Shown piece after piece: positions 38,391 through 47,512 of a DNA stretch of 64,000 bases. How positions within the stretch are numbered: position 1 is the stretch's first letter; the number at the start of each line of letters is the position of its first letter. Below the pieces are notes generated by a model. That model was given only the letters and a program-made list of their open reading frames with translations, ran no database searches and was not told the origin of the DNA. The DNA comes from Roseococcus sp. (GTDB taxonomy: Bacteria > Pseudomonadota > Alphaproteobacteria > Acetobacterales > Acetobacteraceae): the NCBI GenBank assembly GCA_026414745.1, contig JAOAIK010000037.1:1-64000 (forward strand), written 5' to 3'. Made by a program: the position numbers and the translations under genes.

Positions 38391-39353
38391 TCAGTCGGCC
38401 GTGATGTTCGCCTCGCGCACCACGCTGGTCCAGAGGGCGCGGTCCTCGCGGATCATCCGGTCCACCTCCGCCCCCGGCGCGAAGCGCGGGAAGGTGCCGA
38501 GCCCGACCAGCACGCGCGGCAGGTCGGTGTTCTCGAAGATCCAGCGCAGGCTGTCCTCCAGTCGCTGGCGCACCGCGGCCGGGGTGGCGGCGGGGGCGAC
38601 GATCGCCTGCCAGCTGGTGAACACCCAGTCGAGCCCCTGTTCCTTGACCGTCGGCACATCGGGAAGCTGAGGGTGGCGCTCGGCGGAGGTGATGGCGATC
38701 ACGCGCACGCGCCCGCCCTCGTGCGCGCCGCGCATCAGGGAGTAGCCGTCCAGCATCATCTGGATGCGGCCCCCGAGCAGATCCTGCAGCGCCGGGGCGG
38801 AGCCGCGATAGGGCACATGCACGATGTCCACACCCGCCTGACGCTTCCACACCTCGAAGGCGAGATGCGGCACGCCGCCCGAGCCGCCGGAGCCGAAGTT
38901 CAGCGCGCCGGGCCGCGCCCGCGCCGCCGCGACCAGGTCGGCGAGGCTGCGGATCGGGCTGTCGGCATTCACCGCGAAGACGAGCGGGCCGAGGGTGAGC
39001 TGCCCCACCGCGCGGAAATCGCGCGAGGTGTCGAAGGGAAGATTGGGGAAGAGCGCGTGGGTCATGGCGAGGTTGCCCACATTCCCCTGGAACAGCGTGG
39101 TGCCGTCGGGCGGGGATTTCGCCACATGGTCCATGGCGATGTTGCCGTTGTTGCCGGGCCGGTTGTCGATCACGACGGGCTGGCCGAGCCGCTCGGCCCA
39201 GCGCTGGGCCACGGGCCGCGCGATGGAATCCACCCCGCCCCCGGCCGGGAAGCCGACAACGAGGCGAATGGCCCCCGACTGGGCCCGGGCCAGCCCTGGT
39301 GCGGCGAGCAGCAGCGCGGAGGCGCCGAAGGCGGCGCGGCGGCGGATGGGCAT
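38391..39353 (-). CDS. Bug/TctC-family periplasmic solute-binding protein
   Basis: A 320-residue tripartite tricarboxylate transporter receptor. The signal peptide ends near GLARAQS. Family signatures are IRLVVGFPAGGGVDSIARPVAQRW, VVIDNRPGNNGNIAMDHVAKSPPDGTTL, LNFGSGGSGGVPHLAFEVWKRQAGVDIVHVPYRGS and GGRIQMMLDG. The ligand is probably a carboxylate, held by the PYRG and GSGG loops. No TctA/TctB membrane genes are near, typical for the expanded Bug families in Acetobacteraceae and Burkholderiales. The ribosome-binding site AGGGAGGAAAC ahead of ATG is unusually strong and matches the sRNA box. Confidence 0.93.
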   Translation of the reverse strand: MPIRRRAAFGASALLLAAPGLARAQSGAIRLVVGFPAGGGVDSIARPVAQRWAERLGQPVVIDNRPGNNGNIAMDHVAKSPPDGTTLFQGNVGNLAMTHALFPNLPFDTSRDFRAVGQLTLGPLVFAVNADSPIRSLADLVAAARARPGALNFGSGGSGGVPHLAFEVWKRQAGVDIVHVPYRGSAPALQDLLGGRIQMMLDGYSLMRGAHEGGRVRVIAITSAERHPQLPDVPTVKEQGLDWVFTSWQAIVAPAATPAAVRQRLEDSLRWIFENTDLPRVLVGLGTFPRFAPGAEVDRMIREDRALWTSVVREANITAD

Positions 39354-39423
39354 GGTGTTTCCTCCCTGAGAGACGCGCAGCCTGCCGCATCGCCGCGACG
39401 GCGATCAAGCAGGAGAGGGCCGC

Positions 39424-40092
39424 TCAGAAGTCCAGGTCGGCGTAGTGCGGGGGCGGATCCATGCCCGTCACGCGGTCGGCCAGCAGCGGCCGGAAGGCGG
39501 GTCGCGACTTCACGCGGCTGTACCAGTCCTTGGCGCTCTCGTTGTGGCTCCAGTCCACGTCGTTGCCGTAGTCGAGGGCGGAGAGATGCGCAGCGGCCGC
39601 GAAATCCGCGAGGCTGAGATGGGGCCCGGCGAGCCAGGGACGGTGCTCGGCCAGCCAGCCGATCATGTCGAGGTGCGGCCGGAGATTGGCATAGCCCTGG
39701 CGGATCACCGCCGCATCCGGATTGCCGAAGCCGAGCGGGCGCTTGAGGTGGCGTTCCCAGACCAGCTTGCGCGTCACCTCCTCGGCGAAGCGCTGGTCGA
39801 ACCAGGCGACGAGGCGGCGCACCTCGGCGCGCTCGGCGAGCGTGCGGCCGAGCAGCGGGAGATCGGGGTAGGCCTCGTCAAGATATTCGCAGATGGCATA
39901 GCTGTCGGCCACCACCATCCCGTTCTCCTCCACCAGCACGGGCACGGTGCCGGCGGGATTGAGGGCGAGGAACTCCTCGCGCCGCTCCCACACCCGTTCG
40001 GTCTTGAGTTCGAAGGGAAGGCGCTTCTCGCCGAGCGCGAGGCGCACCTTGCGCGCGTAGGGCGAAAGGGGGAGGTGGTAGAGAATCCGCAC
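39424..40092 (-). CDS. glutathione S-transferase family protein
   Basis: A 222-residue GST. The thioredoxin-fold N-domain reads ILYHLPLSPYARKVRLALGEK, with the cis-Pro strand NPAGTVPVLVEENGMVVADSYAICEYLDE, and the helical C-domain has WLAGPHLSLADFAAAAHLSALDYG. A Ser in the SPYARKV position replaces the cysteine seen in some classes. It starts at GTG (40092). It is downstream of gltB on the same strand after 86 bases. The function is probably detoxification or reductive chemistry; the class is not assignable. Confidence 0.9.
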   Translation of the reverse strand: MRILYHLPLSPYARKVRLALGEKRLPFELKTERVWERREEFLALNPAGTVPVLVEENGMVVADSYAICEYLDEAYPDLPLLGRTLAERAEVRRLVAWFDQRFAEEVTRKLVWERHLKRPLGFGNPDAAVIRQGYANLRPHLDMIGWLAEHRPWLAGPHLSLADFAAAAHLSALDYGNDVDWSHNESAKDWYSRVKSRPAFRPLLADRVTGMDPPPHYADLDF

Positions 40093-40178
40093 AGGGTCTC
40101 TATGCCACCCGCCCCGCGCCGGGTGAAGGCGCGGGGGCGTGACGGCGCCGCCCCGGCGGCCGGGCGGGCGGCAGCGGC

Positions 40179-43100
40179 CTATTCCGCCGCCACCGCCATC
40201 TCGCTCATCGGCCGCGGCAGGTAGCGCGCATACTCCTTCGGGACGACGTGCCAGAAGCGCGCGCGCTCCGTCTCCCAGTCGTTGAGGATGCGTGCGGCGT
40301 GGCGGCTGCCGGTCTCGGCCACATGGCGCTCGATCAGCCGCCGCAGCTCTCCCTCCCAGTGGGCGGAGGCGAGGCGCTGCCAGAGCAGCGTGTCCGGGTT
40401 GACGCGGCGTTCGAAGGTGCCCGCCGCGTCGTGGACGAAGGCCTGGCCGCCGGTGAAGCCCGCGCCGAAATTGTCGCCCACCTCGCCGAGAATGACCACG
40501 AGCCCGCCGGTCATGTATTCGCAGCCGTTCGCGCCGCAGCCCTCCACCACCGCCGTCGCGCCGGAGTTGCGCACGGCGAAGCGCTCGCCCGCCTGGCCCG
40601 CCGCGAAGAGCGCGCCCGAGGTGGCGCCGTAGAGGCAGGTGTTCCCGATGATGGTGTTCTCGTGCCAGGCGAGGTTCGAGGACGGCGCCGGGCGCACCAC
40701 GATGGTGGCGCCCGAGAGCCCCTTGCCCACGTAGTCGTTGGCGTCGCCGAACACCTCGAGCTTGAGCCCCTTCACGCCGAAGGCGCCGAGCGACTGCCCG
40801 GCCGAGCCGCGCAGCCGCACCGTGAGGTGCCCCTCCTGCAGGCCGCTCATGCCGAACTGCCGCACGATGCGCGAGGACACCTTCGTCCCGATCGCGCGGT
40901 GCGTGTTGCGGATGTTGTAGGCGAGCTGCATCTTCTCGCCGCGCTCGAAGAGCGGCGCGGCGTCGCGCAGCATGTCGGCGTCGAGCGTCTCCGGCACCTC
41001 GTTGCGGCCCTCCATGGTGCAGTAGGGCGCGAAGGGGCCCGGATCCGCCTTCACGAGCAGCGGGTTGAGGTCGAGGTCGTCGAGGTCCTCGGCGCCGCGG
41101 CTCACCTGTTTCAGCAGGTCGGTGCGGCCGATCACCTCCTCGAGGCGCCGGAAGCCGAGCGAGGCGAGGATCTCGCGCACCTCCTCCGCGATGAAGGAGA
41201 AGAGCGCGATCACCTTCTCCGGCGTGCCGGTGAACTTCGCGCGCAGCGCCTCGTCCTGGGTGCAGACGCCGACGGGGCAGGTGTTGGAGTGGCACTGCCG
41301 CACCATGATGCAGCCCATGGCGACCAGGCTCGCCGTGCCGATGCCGAACTCCTCCGCCCCCAGCATGGCGGCGATCACCACATCGCGGCCCGTCTTGATG
41401 CCGCCATCCGTGCGCAGCTTCACCCGGTGCCGCAGGCGGTTGAGCAGCAGCACCTGGTGCGCCTCGGAGAGCCCCATCTCCCAGGGCAGCCCCGCGTATT
41501 TGATGGAGGTGACGGGCGAGGCGCCGGTGCCGCCCGAATGCCCCGAGATCAGGATCGCGTCCGCCTTCGCCTTGGCGACGCCCGCCGCGATGGTCCCGAT
41601 GCCCGACCGGCTGACGAGCTTCACGCAGACCGTCGCCTCGGGGTTGATCTGCTTGAGGTCGTAGATGAGCTGCGCGAGATCCTCGATCGAGTAGATGTCG
41701 TGGTGCGGCGGCGGCGAGATCAGCGTGACGCCGGGGGTGGAGTGGCGCAGCCGCGCGATCAGCTCCGTCACCTTGAAGCCCGGCAGCTGCCCGCCCTCGC
41801 CGGGCTTGGCGCCCTGCGCGATCTTGATCTCGATCTCGCGGCAGTTGTTGAGGTATTCGGCCGTGACGCCGAAGCGGCCCGAGGCGATCTGCTTGATCGC
41901 GCTGTTCGCGTTGTCGCCGTTCGGGCGGGGCTTGGCCCGCGCCGGGTCCTCGCCGCCCTCGCCGCTGTCGGAACGCGCGCCGATGCGGTTCATCGCGATG
42001 GAGAGCGTCTCGTGCGCCTCGGGGCTGAGGGCGCCGAGCGAGATGCCGGGCGCGACGAGCCGCTTGCGGATCTCGGTGATGCTCTCCACCTCCTCGAGCG
42101 GCACGGGCATCACGCCCTCGGTGCGGAAGTCGAGCAGGTCGCGGATGGCGATGGGTGGCCCCTTGCGCACCGCCTCGCTGTAGCGCTTGAAGGTCTGGTA
42201 GCTGTCGGTCTCCACGGCCTTCTGCAGCATGTGGATGAGCGTGCCGCCGAAGGCGTGCGATTCGCCGCGCAGGCGCAGCTTGTAGAGGCCGCCGACAGGC
42301 AGGGTCACCGCCTCGCTGCCATAGGCCCTGCGGTGCAGATCCAGCACGCGCCGCGCGAGGCCCGCGAGCCCGATGCCGGAGATGCGCGAGGGCACGCCCG
42401 GGAAATACTCCGCAACCAGGGCGCGCGAAAGGCCGATGGCCTCGAAGTTCATCCCCCCCCGATAGGAGGAGATGACGGAGATGCCCATCTTGGACATCAC
42501 CTTGAGAAGCCCCTTGTCCACCGCCTTCTTGTAGCGCGCGATGGCCTGATCGAGCGTCAAGTCGCCGAACAGGCCGCGGCGGTGGCGGTCGGCGATGGAG
42601 GCCTCGGCCAGATAGGCGTTGATCGTCGTCGCCCCAGCCCCCACCAGCACGGCGAAGTAGTGCACGTCCAGGCACTCGGCGCAGCGCACGTTGAGCGAGG
42701 TGAAGGTGCGCAAGGAGGTGCGCACGAGATGCGTGTGCACGGCCGAGACGGCGAGGATCATCGGGATGGCGACCCGCTCGGGGCCCATCGCCTCGTCGGT
42801 CAGGATCACGTGCTGGCAGCCGGAGCGCACGCCCTCCTCCGCCTCGCGGCGGATGCGCTCGAGCGCGCGGCGCAGCCCGGCCTCGCCCTCCGCCGCCGGG
42901 AAGGTGCAGTCCACCTCGCAGGCGGAGGCGCCCATGTAGCCGCGCATGGCGACGAACTCGGCGGTGGAGAGCACGGGGCTCTCCAGCATCAGCATGTCGC
43001 ACTGCGTCGGATCCTCGTCGAGGATGTTCCCGAGGTTGCCGAGGCGCGTGCGCAGCGTCATCACCCGCGTCTCGCGCAGGGAATCGATCGGCGGATTGGT

Positions 43101-44708
43101 GACCTGGCTGAAGCTCTGGCGGAAGTAGTGGTGCAGGCCGCGATAGTGCTGCGAGAGCACGGCCACGGGCGTGTCGTCGCCCATGGAACCCACCGCCTCC
43201 TGCGCGTCCTCCACCATGGGGTGAAGGATCTGCTCCAGTTCCTCGAGCGTATAGCCGACGGCGAGCTGGGCGCGGCGCAGCGCCTCGCCCGCCATCTGCG
43301 CGGGCGGGGCGGCCTGGGCCTTGAGGATGCCATCGATGCGCGTGGTGCGGTTCACCCACTGGCCGAAGGGCTTGCGCGCGGCCAGCATGTCCTTGAGCTC
43401 GGCGTCGAGGTAGAGGCGCCCGCTGTCGAGGTCCACGCCGATGCACTGGCCCGGGCCGACGCGCCCCTTGGCGCGGATCGCGTCCTCCGGCAGCTTCACC
43501 ATGCCGGTCTCGGAGCCGACGATGAGCAGCCCGCCCTCGGTGACGGTGTAGCGCAGCGGCCTGAGCCCGTTGCGGTCGAGCCCCGCCACCACCCAGCGCC
43601 CGTCCGTGCCGCAGAGCGCGGCCGGCCCGTCCCAGGGCTCCATCACCGCGTTGCAGTAGAGGAAGAGGTCGTGGTGGTGCTGCGGCATGGTGGCGTTGTT
43701 GCCGAGCGATTCCGGGATGAGCATGGCCTTGGCCATGGGCGCATCCCGCCCGCCGCGCACCAGCAGCTCGAAGACGTTGTCGAGGCAGGCGGTGTCGCTG
43801 CCGCCGGCCTGGATCACCGGCTTGATGTCCTCGAGATAGGGATCGAGCAGGGGGTGGGAGAGGCGCGTCTCGTGCGCCTTCATCCAGTTCACGTTGCCGT
43901 GCAGCGTGTTGATCTCGCCGTTGTGGGCGATCATGCGGAAGGGCTGCGCCAGCCGCCAGGTCGGGAAGGTGTTGGTGGAATAGCGCTGGTGGTAGATGGC
44001 GAAGCGGCTGACGAAGCGCTCGTCCTGCAGGTCGGGATAGAACTCGGAGAGCGCCTCGGCGAGGAACATCCCCTTGTAGATCACCGACCGCGCCGAGAGC
44101 GAGCACAGGTAGAGCTCGGGGATCTGCGCGGCGATGGCCTGCTTCTCGATGCGCCGGCGCACCACGTAGAGGTCGCGCTCCATCGTCTCGCCGTCGCGCC
44201 CCTCGGGGTCGTGCAGCAGGATCTGCTCGATCTCGGGGCGGGTGGCGTTGGCCTTCTCGCCGATCACCGCGACGTTGATGGGCACCTGGCGCCAGCCATA
44301 GATGGCGAAGCCCATGGCCAGGATCTCGGTCTCGACGATCTGGCGGCAGCGCTCCTGCGCGCCGAAATCCGTCTTGGGCAGGAAGACCATGCCGACCGCG
44401 ATGGGGCCGGGCTTGAGGCTGTCGCCGCCATCCTGCACGGCCTGGGCGAAGAAGGCCTGCGGAATCTCCACATGGATGCCCGCGCCGTCGCCGGTCTTGC
44501 CGTCGGCGTCCACGGCGCCGCGGTGCCAGACGGCCTTGAGCGCGTCGATCCCCGCCTGCACCACGGCGCGCGAGGGCTTGCCGTCGAGGGCGGCGACCAG
44601 GCCCACGCCGCAGGCGTCGTGCTCCATGGTGTCCACGCCCGCAGCCTCGAGCAGGGCGGCGTTGCGGCGATAGGCCTCGACGAACTGCGTGCCGGATTCC
44701 TGGGTCAT
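40179..44708 (-). CDS. gltB: glutamate synthase (NADPH), large subunit
   Basis: A 1509-residue subunit of GOGAT that makes glutamate from glutamine and 2-oxoglutarate. The glutaminase nucleophile is Cys33 in MEHDACGVGLVAALDGK, exposed after removal of a 32-residue propeptide. The central domain follows. The FMN-binding synthase domain carries GGTGASPVTSIKYAGLPWE and TDGGIKTGRDVVIAAMLGA, and the 3Fe-4S ligands are in QCHSNTCPVGVCTQD. The GXGXG beta-helix domain (about 1250-1480) ends the protein. The ATG at 44708 fits the Ntn-hydrolase start; the ORF track merges it with gltD in frame. It lies five bases after gltD. Confidence 0.97.
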   Translation of the reverse strand: MTQESGTQFVEAYRRNAALLEAAGVDTMEHDACGVGLVAALDGKPSRAVVQAGIDALKAVWHRGAVDADGKTGDGAGIHVEIPQAFFAQAVQDGGDSLKPGPIAVGMVFLPKTDFGAQERCRQIVETEILAMGFAIYGWRQVPINVAVIGEKANATRPEIEQILLHDPEGRDGETMERDLYVVRRRIEKQAIAAQIPELYLCSLSARSVIYKGMFLAEALSEFYPDLQDERFVSRFAIYHQRYSTNTFPTWRLAQPFRMIAHNGEINTLHGNVNWMKAHETRLSHPLLDPYLEDIKPVIQAGGSDTACLDNVFELLVRGGRDAPMAKAMLIPESLGNNATMPQHHHDLFLYCNAVMEPWDGPAALCGTDGRWVVAGLDRNGLRPLRYTVTEGGLLIVGSETGMVKLPEDAIRAKGRVGPGQCIGVDLDSGRLYLDAELKDMLAARKPFGQWVNRTTRIDGILKAQAAPPAQMAGEALRRAQLAVGYTLEELEQILHPMVEDAQEAVGSMGDDTPVAVLSQHYRGLHHYFRQSFSQVTNPPIDSLRETRVMTLRTRLGNLGNILDEDPTQCDMLMLESPVLSTAEFVAMRGYMGASACEVDCTFPAAEGEAGLRRALERIRREAEEGVRSGCQHVILTDEAMGPERVAIPMILAVSAVHTHLVRTSLRTFTSLNVRCAECLDVHYFAVLVGAGATTINAYLAEASIADRHRRGLFGDLTLDQAIARYKKAVDKGLLKVMSKMGISVISSYRGGMNFEAIGLSRALVAEYFPGVPSRISGIGLAGLARRVLDLHRRAYGSEAVTLPVGGLYKLRLRGESHAFGGTLIHMLQKAVETDSYQTFKRYSEAVRKGPPIAIRDLLDFRTEGVMPVPLEEVESITEIRKRLVAPGISLGALSPEAHETLSIAMNRIGARSDSGEGGEDPARAKPRPNGDNANSAIKQIASGRFGVTAEYLNNCREIEIKIAQGAKPGEGGQLPGFKVTELIARLRHSTPGVTLISPPPHHDIYSIEDLAQLIYDLKQINPEATVCVKLVSRSGIGTIAAGVAKAKADAILISGHSGGTGASPVTSIKYAGLPWEMGLSEAHQVLLLNRLRHRVKLRTDGGIKTGRDVVIAAMLGAEEFGIGTASLVAMGCIMVRQCHSNTCPVGVCTQDEALRAKFTGTPEKVIALFSFIAEEVREILASLGFRRLEEVIGRTDLLKQVSRGAEDLDDLDLNPLLVKADPGPFAPYCTMEGRNEVPETLDADMLRDAAPLFERGEKMQLAYNIRNTHRAIGTKVSSRIVRQFGMSGLQEGHLTVRLRGSAGQSLGAFGVKGLKLEVFGDANDYVGKGLSGATIVVRPAPSSNLAWHENTIIGNTCLYGATSGALFAAGQAGERFAVRNSGATAVVEGCGANGCEYMTGGLVVILGEVGDNFGAGFTGGQAFVHDAAGTFERRVNPDTLLWQRLASAHWEGELRRLIERHVAETGSRHAARILNDWETERARFWHVVPKEYARYLPRPMSEMAVAAE

Positions 44709-44713
44709 CTGTC

Positions 44714-46150
44714 TCACTCCGCAGCCTGGGCGAGGCCGGCCTTGGCCAGCACGTATTGCGCGATCTGCTCCGCGGCGTCGCGCCCGTCGCGGATGCCCCA
44801 CACCACCAGCGAGGCGCCGCGCACGATGTCGCCGCCGGCGAAGACGCCGGGCAGCGAGGTCATCATGGTCCGGTGATCCACCTTCAGCGTGCCCCAGCGC
44901 GTCACCGCCAGCGCGGGTTCGCCGAACAGCGCGGGCAGATCCTCGGGGTCGAAGCCGAGCGCCTTGATCACCAGCGTGGCGGGCACGACGAAACGGCTGC
45001 CCTCGATGGGCGCGACCTGCTGGCGGCCGGAGGCGTCTGGCAGGCCGAGATGCATGCGGATCGCGCGCACGCCGCTCACCGCCCCGGCGCCGAGGAAGGC
45101 CTCCGGCGCGGAAAGCCAGAGGAAGCGCACCCCCTCCTCCTCCGCGTTCGCCACCTCGCGCATGGAGCCGGGCATGTTCGCCTTGTCGCGGCGGTAGAGG
45201 CAGGTGACCATGGCGGCCCCCTGGCGGATGGCGGTGCGCACGCAGTCCATCGCCGTATCGCCGCCGCCGATGACCACCACCTCCTTGCCGGCGGCATCCA
45301 GCGCGCCGCTCTCGAAGGCGGGCACCGCATCGCCGAGCCCCTTGCGGTTGGCGGCGGTGAGATAGTCGAGCGCCGGCACGACGCCCGCGAGGTCGCTGCC
45401 CGGCAGCTCCAGGTCGCGCGCCTTGTAGACGCCGGTGGCGATGAACAGCGCGTCGTGCCGCTCGCGCAGCTCGGCGAGGGAGAGGTCGCGGCCCACCTCG
45501 ACGCCGAGGTGGAAGCGGATGCCGCCCGCCTCGTACTGGCGCCAGCGGCGCAGCACCACCTCCTTCTCCAGCTTGAAGTTGGGGATGCCGTAGATCATCA
45601 GCCCGCCGACACGGTCGTAGCGGTCGTAGACATGCACCTGGAAACCCTGCACGCGCAGCCGCTCCGCCGCCGCGAGCCCGGCGGGGCCCGCCCCGATGAT
45701 CCCCACGCTGTAGGGCAGCTCGCGCGCCGGCGCGGGCGGCTTCACCCAGCCCTGCTCCCAGGCCGTGTCGGCGATGAACTTCTCGATCGAGCCGATGGTG
45801 ACGGAGTGGAAGCCCTTCTCGATGACGCAGTTGCCCTCGCACAGCCGGTCCTGCGGGCAGACGCGGCCGCAGATCTCGGGGAAGGTGTTGGTCGCGGCGG
45901 CGACCTCGTAGGCCTCCTCGAGGCGGCCCTCGGCGGTGAGCTTCAGCCAGTCGGGGATGTTGTTGTTGAGCGGGCAGTGCACCTGGCAGAAGGGCACGCC
46001 GCACTGGCTGCATCGGCTGGCCTGGGCCTTGGCGCGCTCCGGGTCGAAGGCGGCGTAGATCTCGTCGAAATCCTCGCGCCGCTGGCTGGCCGGACGTTTG
46101 TCGGGCGTCTGCTGCTGGAGGCGGACGAATTGCAGCATGCGCTCGGCCAT
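44714..46150 (-). CDS. gltD: glutamate synthase (NADPH), small subunit
   Basis: A 478-residue FAD and Fe-S protein that passes electrons from NADPH to GltB. The N-terminal domain holds cysteine clusters (RCSQCGVPFCQVHCPL and CGRVCPQDRLCEGNCV) for two 4Fe-4S centres. An FAD site follows (VGIIGAGPAGLAAAERLRVQG), then an NADPH site (VVVIGGGDTAMDCVRTA), and VFAGGDIVRGASLVVW near the end. It is the first gene of gltD-gltB. rpoN lies 4 kb away, consistent with nitrogen metabolism being grouped, but no sigma-54 promoter was seen ahead of gltD. Confidence 0.96.
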   Translation of the reverse strand: MAERMLQFVRLQQQTPDKRPASQRREDFDEIYAAFDPERAKAQASRCSQCGVPFCQVHCPLNNNIPDWLKLTAEGRLEEAYEVAAATNTFPEICGRVCPQDRLCEGNCVIEKGFHSVTIGSIEKFIADTAWEQGWVKPPAPARELPYSVGIIGAGPAGLAAAERLRVQGFQVHVYDRYDRVGGLMIYGIPNFKLEKEVVLRRWRQYEAGGIRFHLGVEVGRDLSLAELRERHDALFIATGVYKARDLELPGSDLAGVVPALDYLTAANRKGLGDAVPAFESGALDAAGKEVVVIGGGDTAMDCVRTAIRQGAAMVTCLYRRDKANMPGSMREVANAEEEGVRFLWLSAPEAFLGAGAVSGVRAIRMHLGLPDASGRQQVAPIEGSRFVVPATLVIKALGFDPEDLPALFGEPALAVTRWGTLKVDHRTMMTSLPGVFAGGDIVRGASLVVWGIRDGRDAAEQIAQYVLAKAGLAQAAE

Positions 46151-46348
46151 GGGCGTTCCTTTATCGCAACGGCAGACGGGCGCGCGGGCCACGCTTGCGC
46201 CGGGGGCAGCCCTTAACGCCTCGGGCAGCACGTGAAAAGGCCGAATCAGCCAATCACGACAGCGAACCTGCCCTATAATCTTTCCTGGCGCCTCATTTCC
46301 GCCATGGAGACGGGGGTGCCCCTGACACAAAGGTCCGATCCGGACCCT

Positions 46349-47281
46349 TCAGCGGCCGGGCCGCACCCGCCGGTTCCCGCCCGGCCGGAACCGCGCCAGC
46401 AGCGCCGGCGCATGCGCCTCCACGGGCTGCGGCGCGATGCCGAGATCGGCCAAGGTCAGCGCCCCCTCACCCACCACATTGTCCCGCTGCAGCAGCAGGA
46501 GCTGGTCGCGCGTCAGCGGCGGGTTGGGCAGCCACTCCCCGATCCGCGCCTGCAGCCGCGCGAGCCCCATGGGAAGCTCCACGAGCGGCCGGTGGCGGCC
46601 CGTCTCCTTCACGATGAAGGCCAGCAGTTCGCGGAAGCTCCAGACACGCGGCCCGCCGAGCTCGTAGGTCCGGCCCGCCGCCTCGGGGCGGTGCAGCGCC
46701 GCCATCACCGCATCCGCCGCATCGCCGACATGGACGGGCTGGAAGCGCGTCCCGCCCGAGATGACGGGCATCACGGGCAGCAGCATTGCCATCTGCCCGA
46801 AGCGGGAGAAGAAGCCGTCGCCGGGCCCGAAGACGATGGAGGGGCGCAGGATGGTCGCGCCGGGGAAATGCCGCCGCAGCCCCGCCTCGCCCAGCGCCTT
46901 GCTGCGCGCGTAGCGGCTCGGGCTCTCGGCATCGGCGCCGATGGCGGAGAGGTGCACGAGCCGGCCGACCCCCGCCGCGGCGGAGAGCCGGCCGAGACGC
47001 TCCGGCCCCTCGGCCTGCACCCGCTCGAAATCCCCGTGCAGGATGCCGACGGTGTTCACCACCACCTCCGCCCCCTCCACGGCGCGGGCGACGGCGGCCT
47101 CCTCCGTGATGTCGGCCGCGAAGGGGACGATCTGCCCCACGCGGCCCATGGTCTGCAGGGCGCGCGCGCGCACCGGATCGCGCCCGGCCACGCGGACCAC
47201 ATAGTCCTCGCGCGCCAGGCGCTGCACCACATGGCGGCCGATGAAGCCCGCCCCGCCGAACACCGTCGCCACCTTGCGCAT
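46349..47281 (-). CDS. NDUFA9-like NAD(P)-binding protein (atypical SDR)
   Basis: A 310-residue extended/atypical short-chain dehydrogenase related to the complex I accessory subunit NDUFA9. The Rossmann loop is ATVFGGAGFIGRHVVQRLARE, then VVNTVGILHGDFERVQAEG, VHLSAIGADAESPSRYARSKALGE (an S-x24-YxxxK-like arrangement) and ILRPSIVFGPGDGFFSRF. In alphaproteobacteria this protein may assist respiratory complex I or handle a quinone-related step; that is inference. It begins on the opposite strand to, and 109 bases from, tRNA-Leu. The ORF track merges it with unrelated upstream sequence. Confidence 0.88.
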   Translation of the reverse strand: MRKVATVFGGAGFIGRHVVQRLAREDYVVRVAGRDPVRARALQTMGRVGQIVPFAADITEEAAVARAVEGAEVVVNTVGILHGDFERVQAEGPERLGRLSAAAGVGRLVHLSAIGADAESPSRYARSKALGEAGLRRHFPGATILRPSIVFGPGDGFFSRFGQMAMLLPVMPVISGGTRFQPVHVGDAADAVMAALHRPEAAGRTYELGGPRVWSFRELLAFIVKETGRHRPLVELPMGLARLQARIGEWLPNPPLTRDQLLLLQRDNVVGEGALTLADLGIAPQPVEAHAPALLARFRPGGNRRVRPGR

Positions 47282-47342
47282 CGGTCGCTGCCCTCCGTCG
47301 CGGCGGACCATATGGGGCGAAACCGGGCACGGCCAGATGGGG

Positions 47343-47371
47343 TTGACGCGCCGCCCGCCCGCCTCTATCCC
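47343..47371 (+). promoter_or_regulatory. probable promoter of tRNA-Leu
   Basis: TTGACG (47343-47348), a 17-base spacer, then TATCCC (47366-47371). The predicted start is about 13 bases ahead of the tRNA, the short leader expected for a tRNA gene. Confidence 0.5.
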
Positions 47372-47390
47372 CCGCCCACTTCGCCCCATC

Positions 47391-47477
47391 GCCCAGATGG
47401 CGGAATTGGTAGACGCGCAGGTTTCAGGTACCTGTGGCCGCGAGGCCGTGGAGGTTCGAGTCCTCTTCTGGGCACCA
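47391..47477 (+). tRNA. tRNA-Leu (CAG anticodon), CCA encoded
   Basis: An 87-base class II tRNA. The acceptor stem GCCCAGA pairs with TCTGGGC, with discriminator A and an encoded CCA. The D-arm has GGAATTGGTAGACGC. The anticodon stem is CAGGT/ACCTG with loop TTCAGGT, giving CAG, which reads CUG, the main leucine codon of such GC-rich genomes. The long variable arm is GGCCGCGAGGCC, and the T-arm has GGTTCGAGTCC. An RNase D gene follows 36 bases later on the same strand. Confidence 0.97.
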
Positions 47478-47512
47478 TCCCCCTCCTTTTCGGCTCGCTG
47501 ACGGGGTTCGCC

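Noticed and set aside
40248-44876. 1542-aa plus-strand ORF opposite gltB
   Set aside because: It has low-complexity His/Asp/Ala composition and no motif; gltB on the other strand is complete and unmistakable.
46274-46279. Perfect TATAAT on the plus strand between gltD and the NDUFA9-like gene
   Set aside because: No -35 hexamer lies 16-18 bases upstream and no plus-strand gene follows for over 1 kb.
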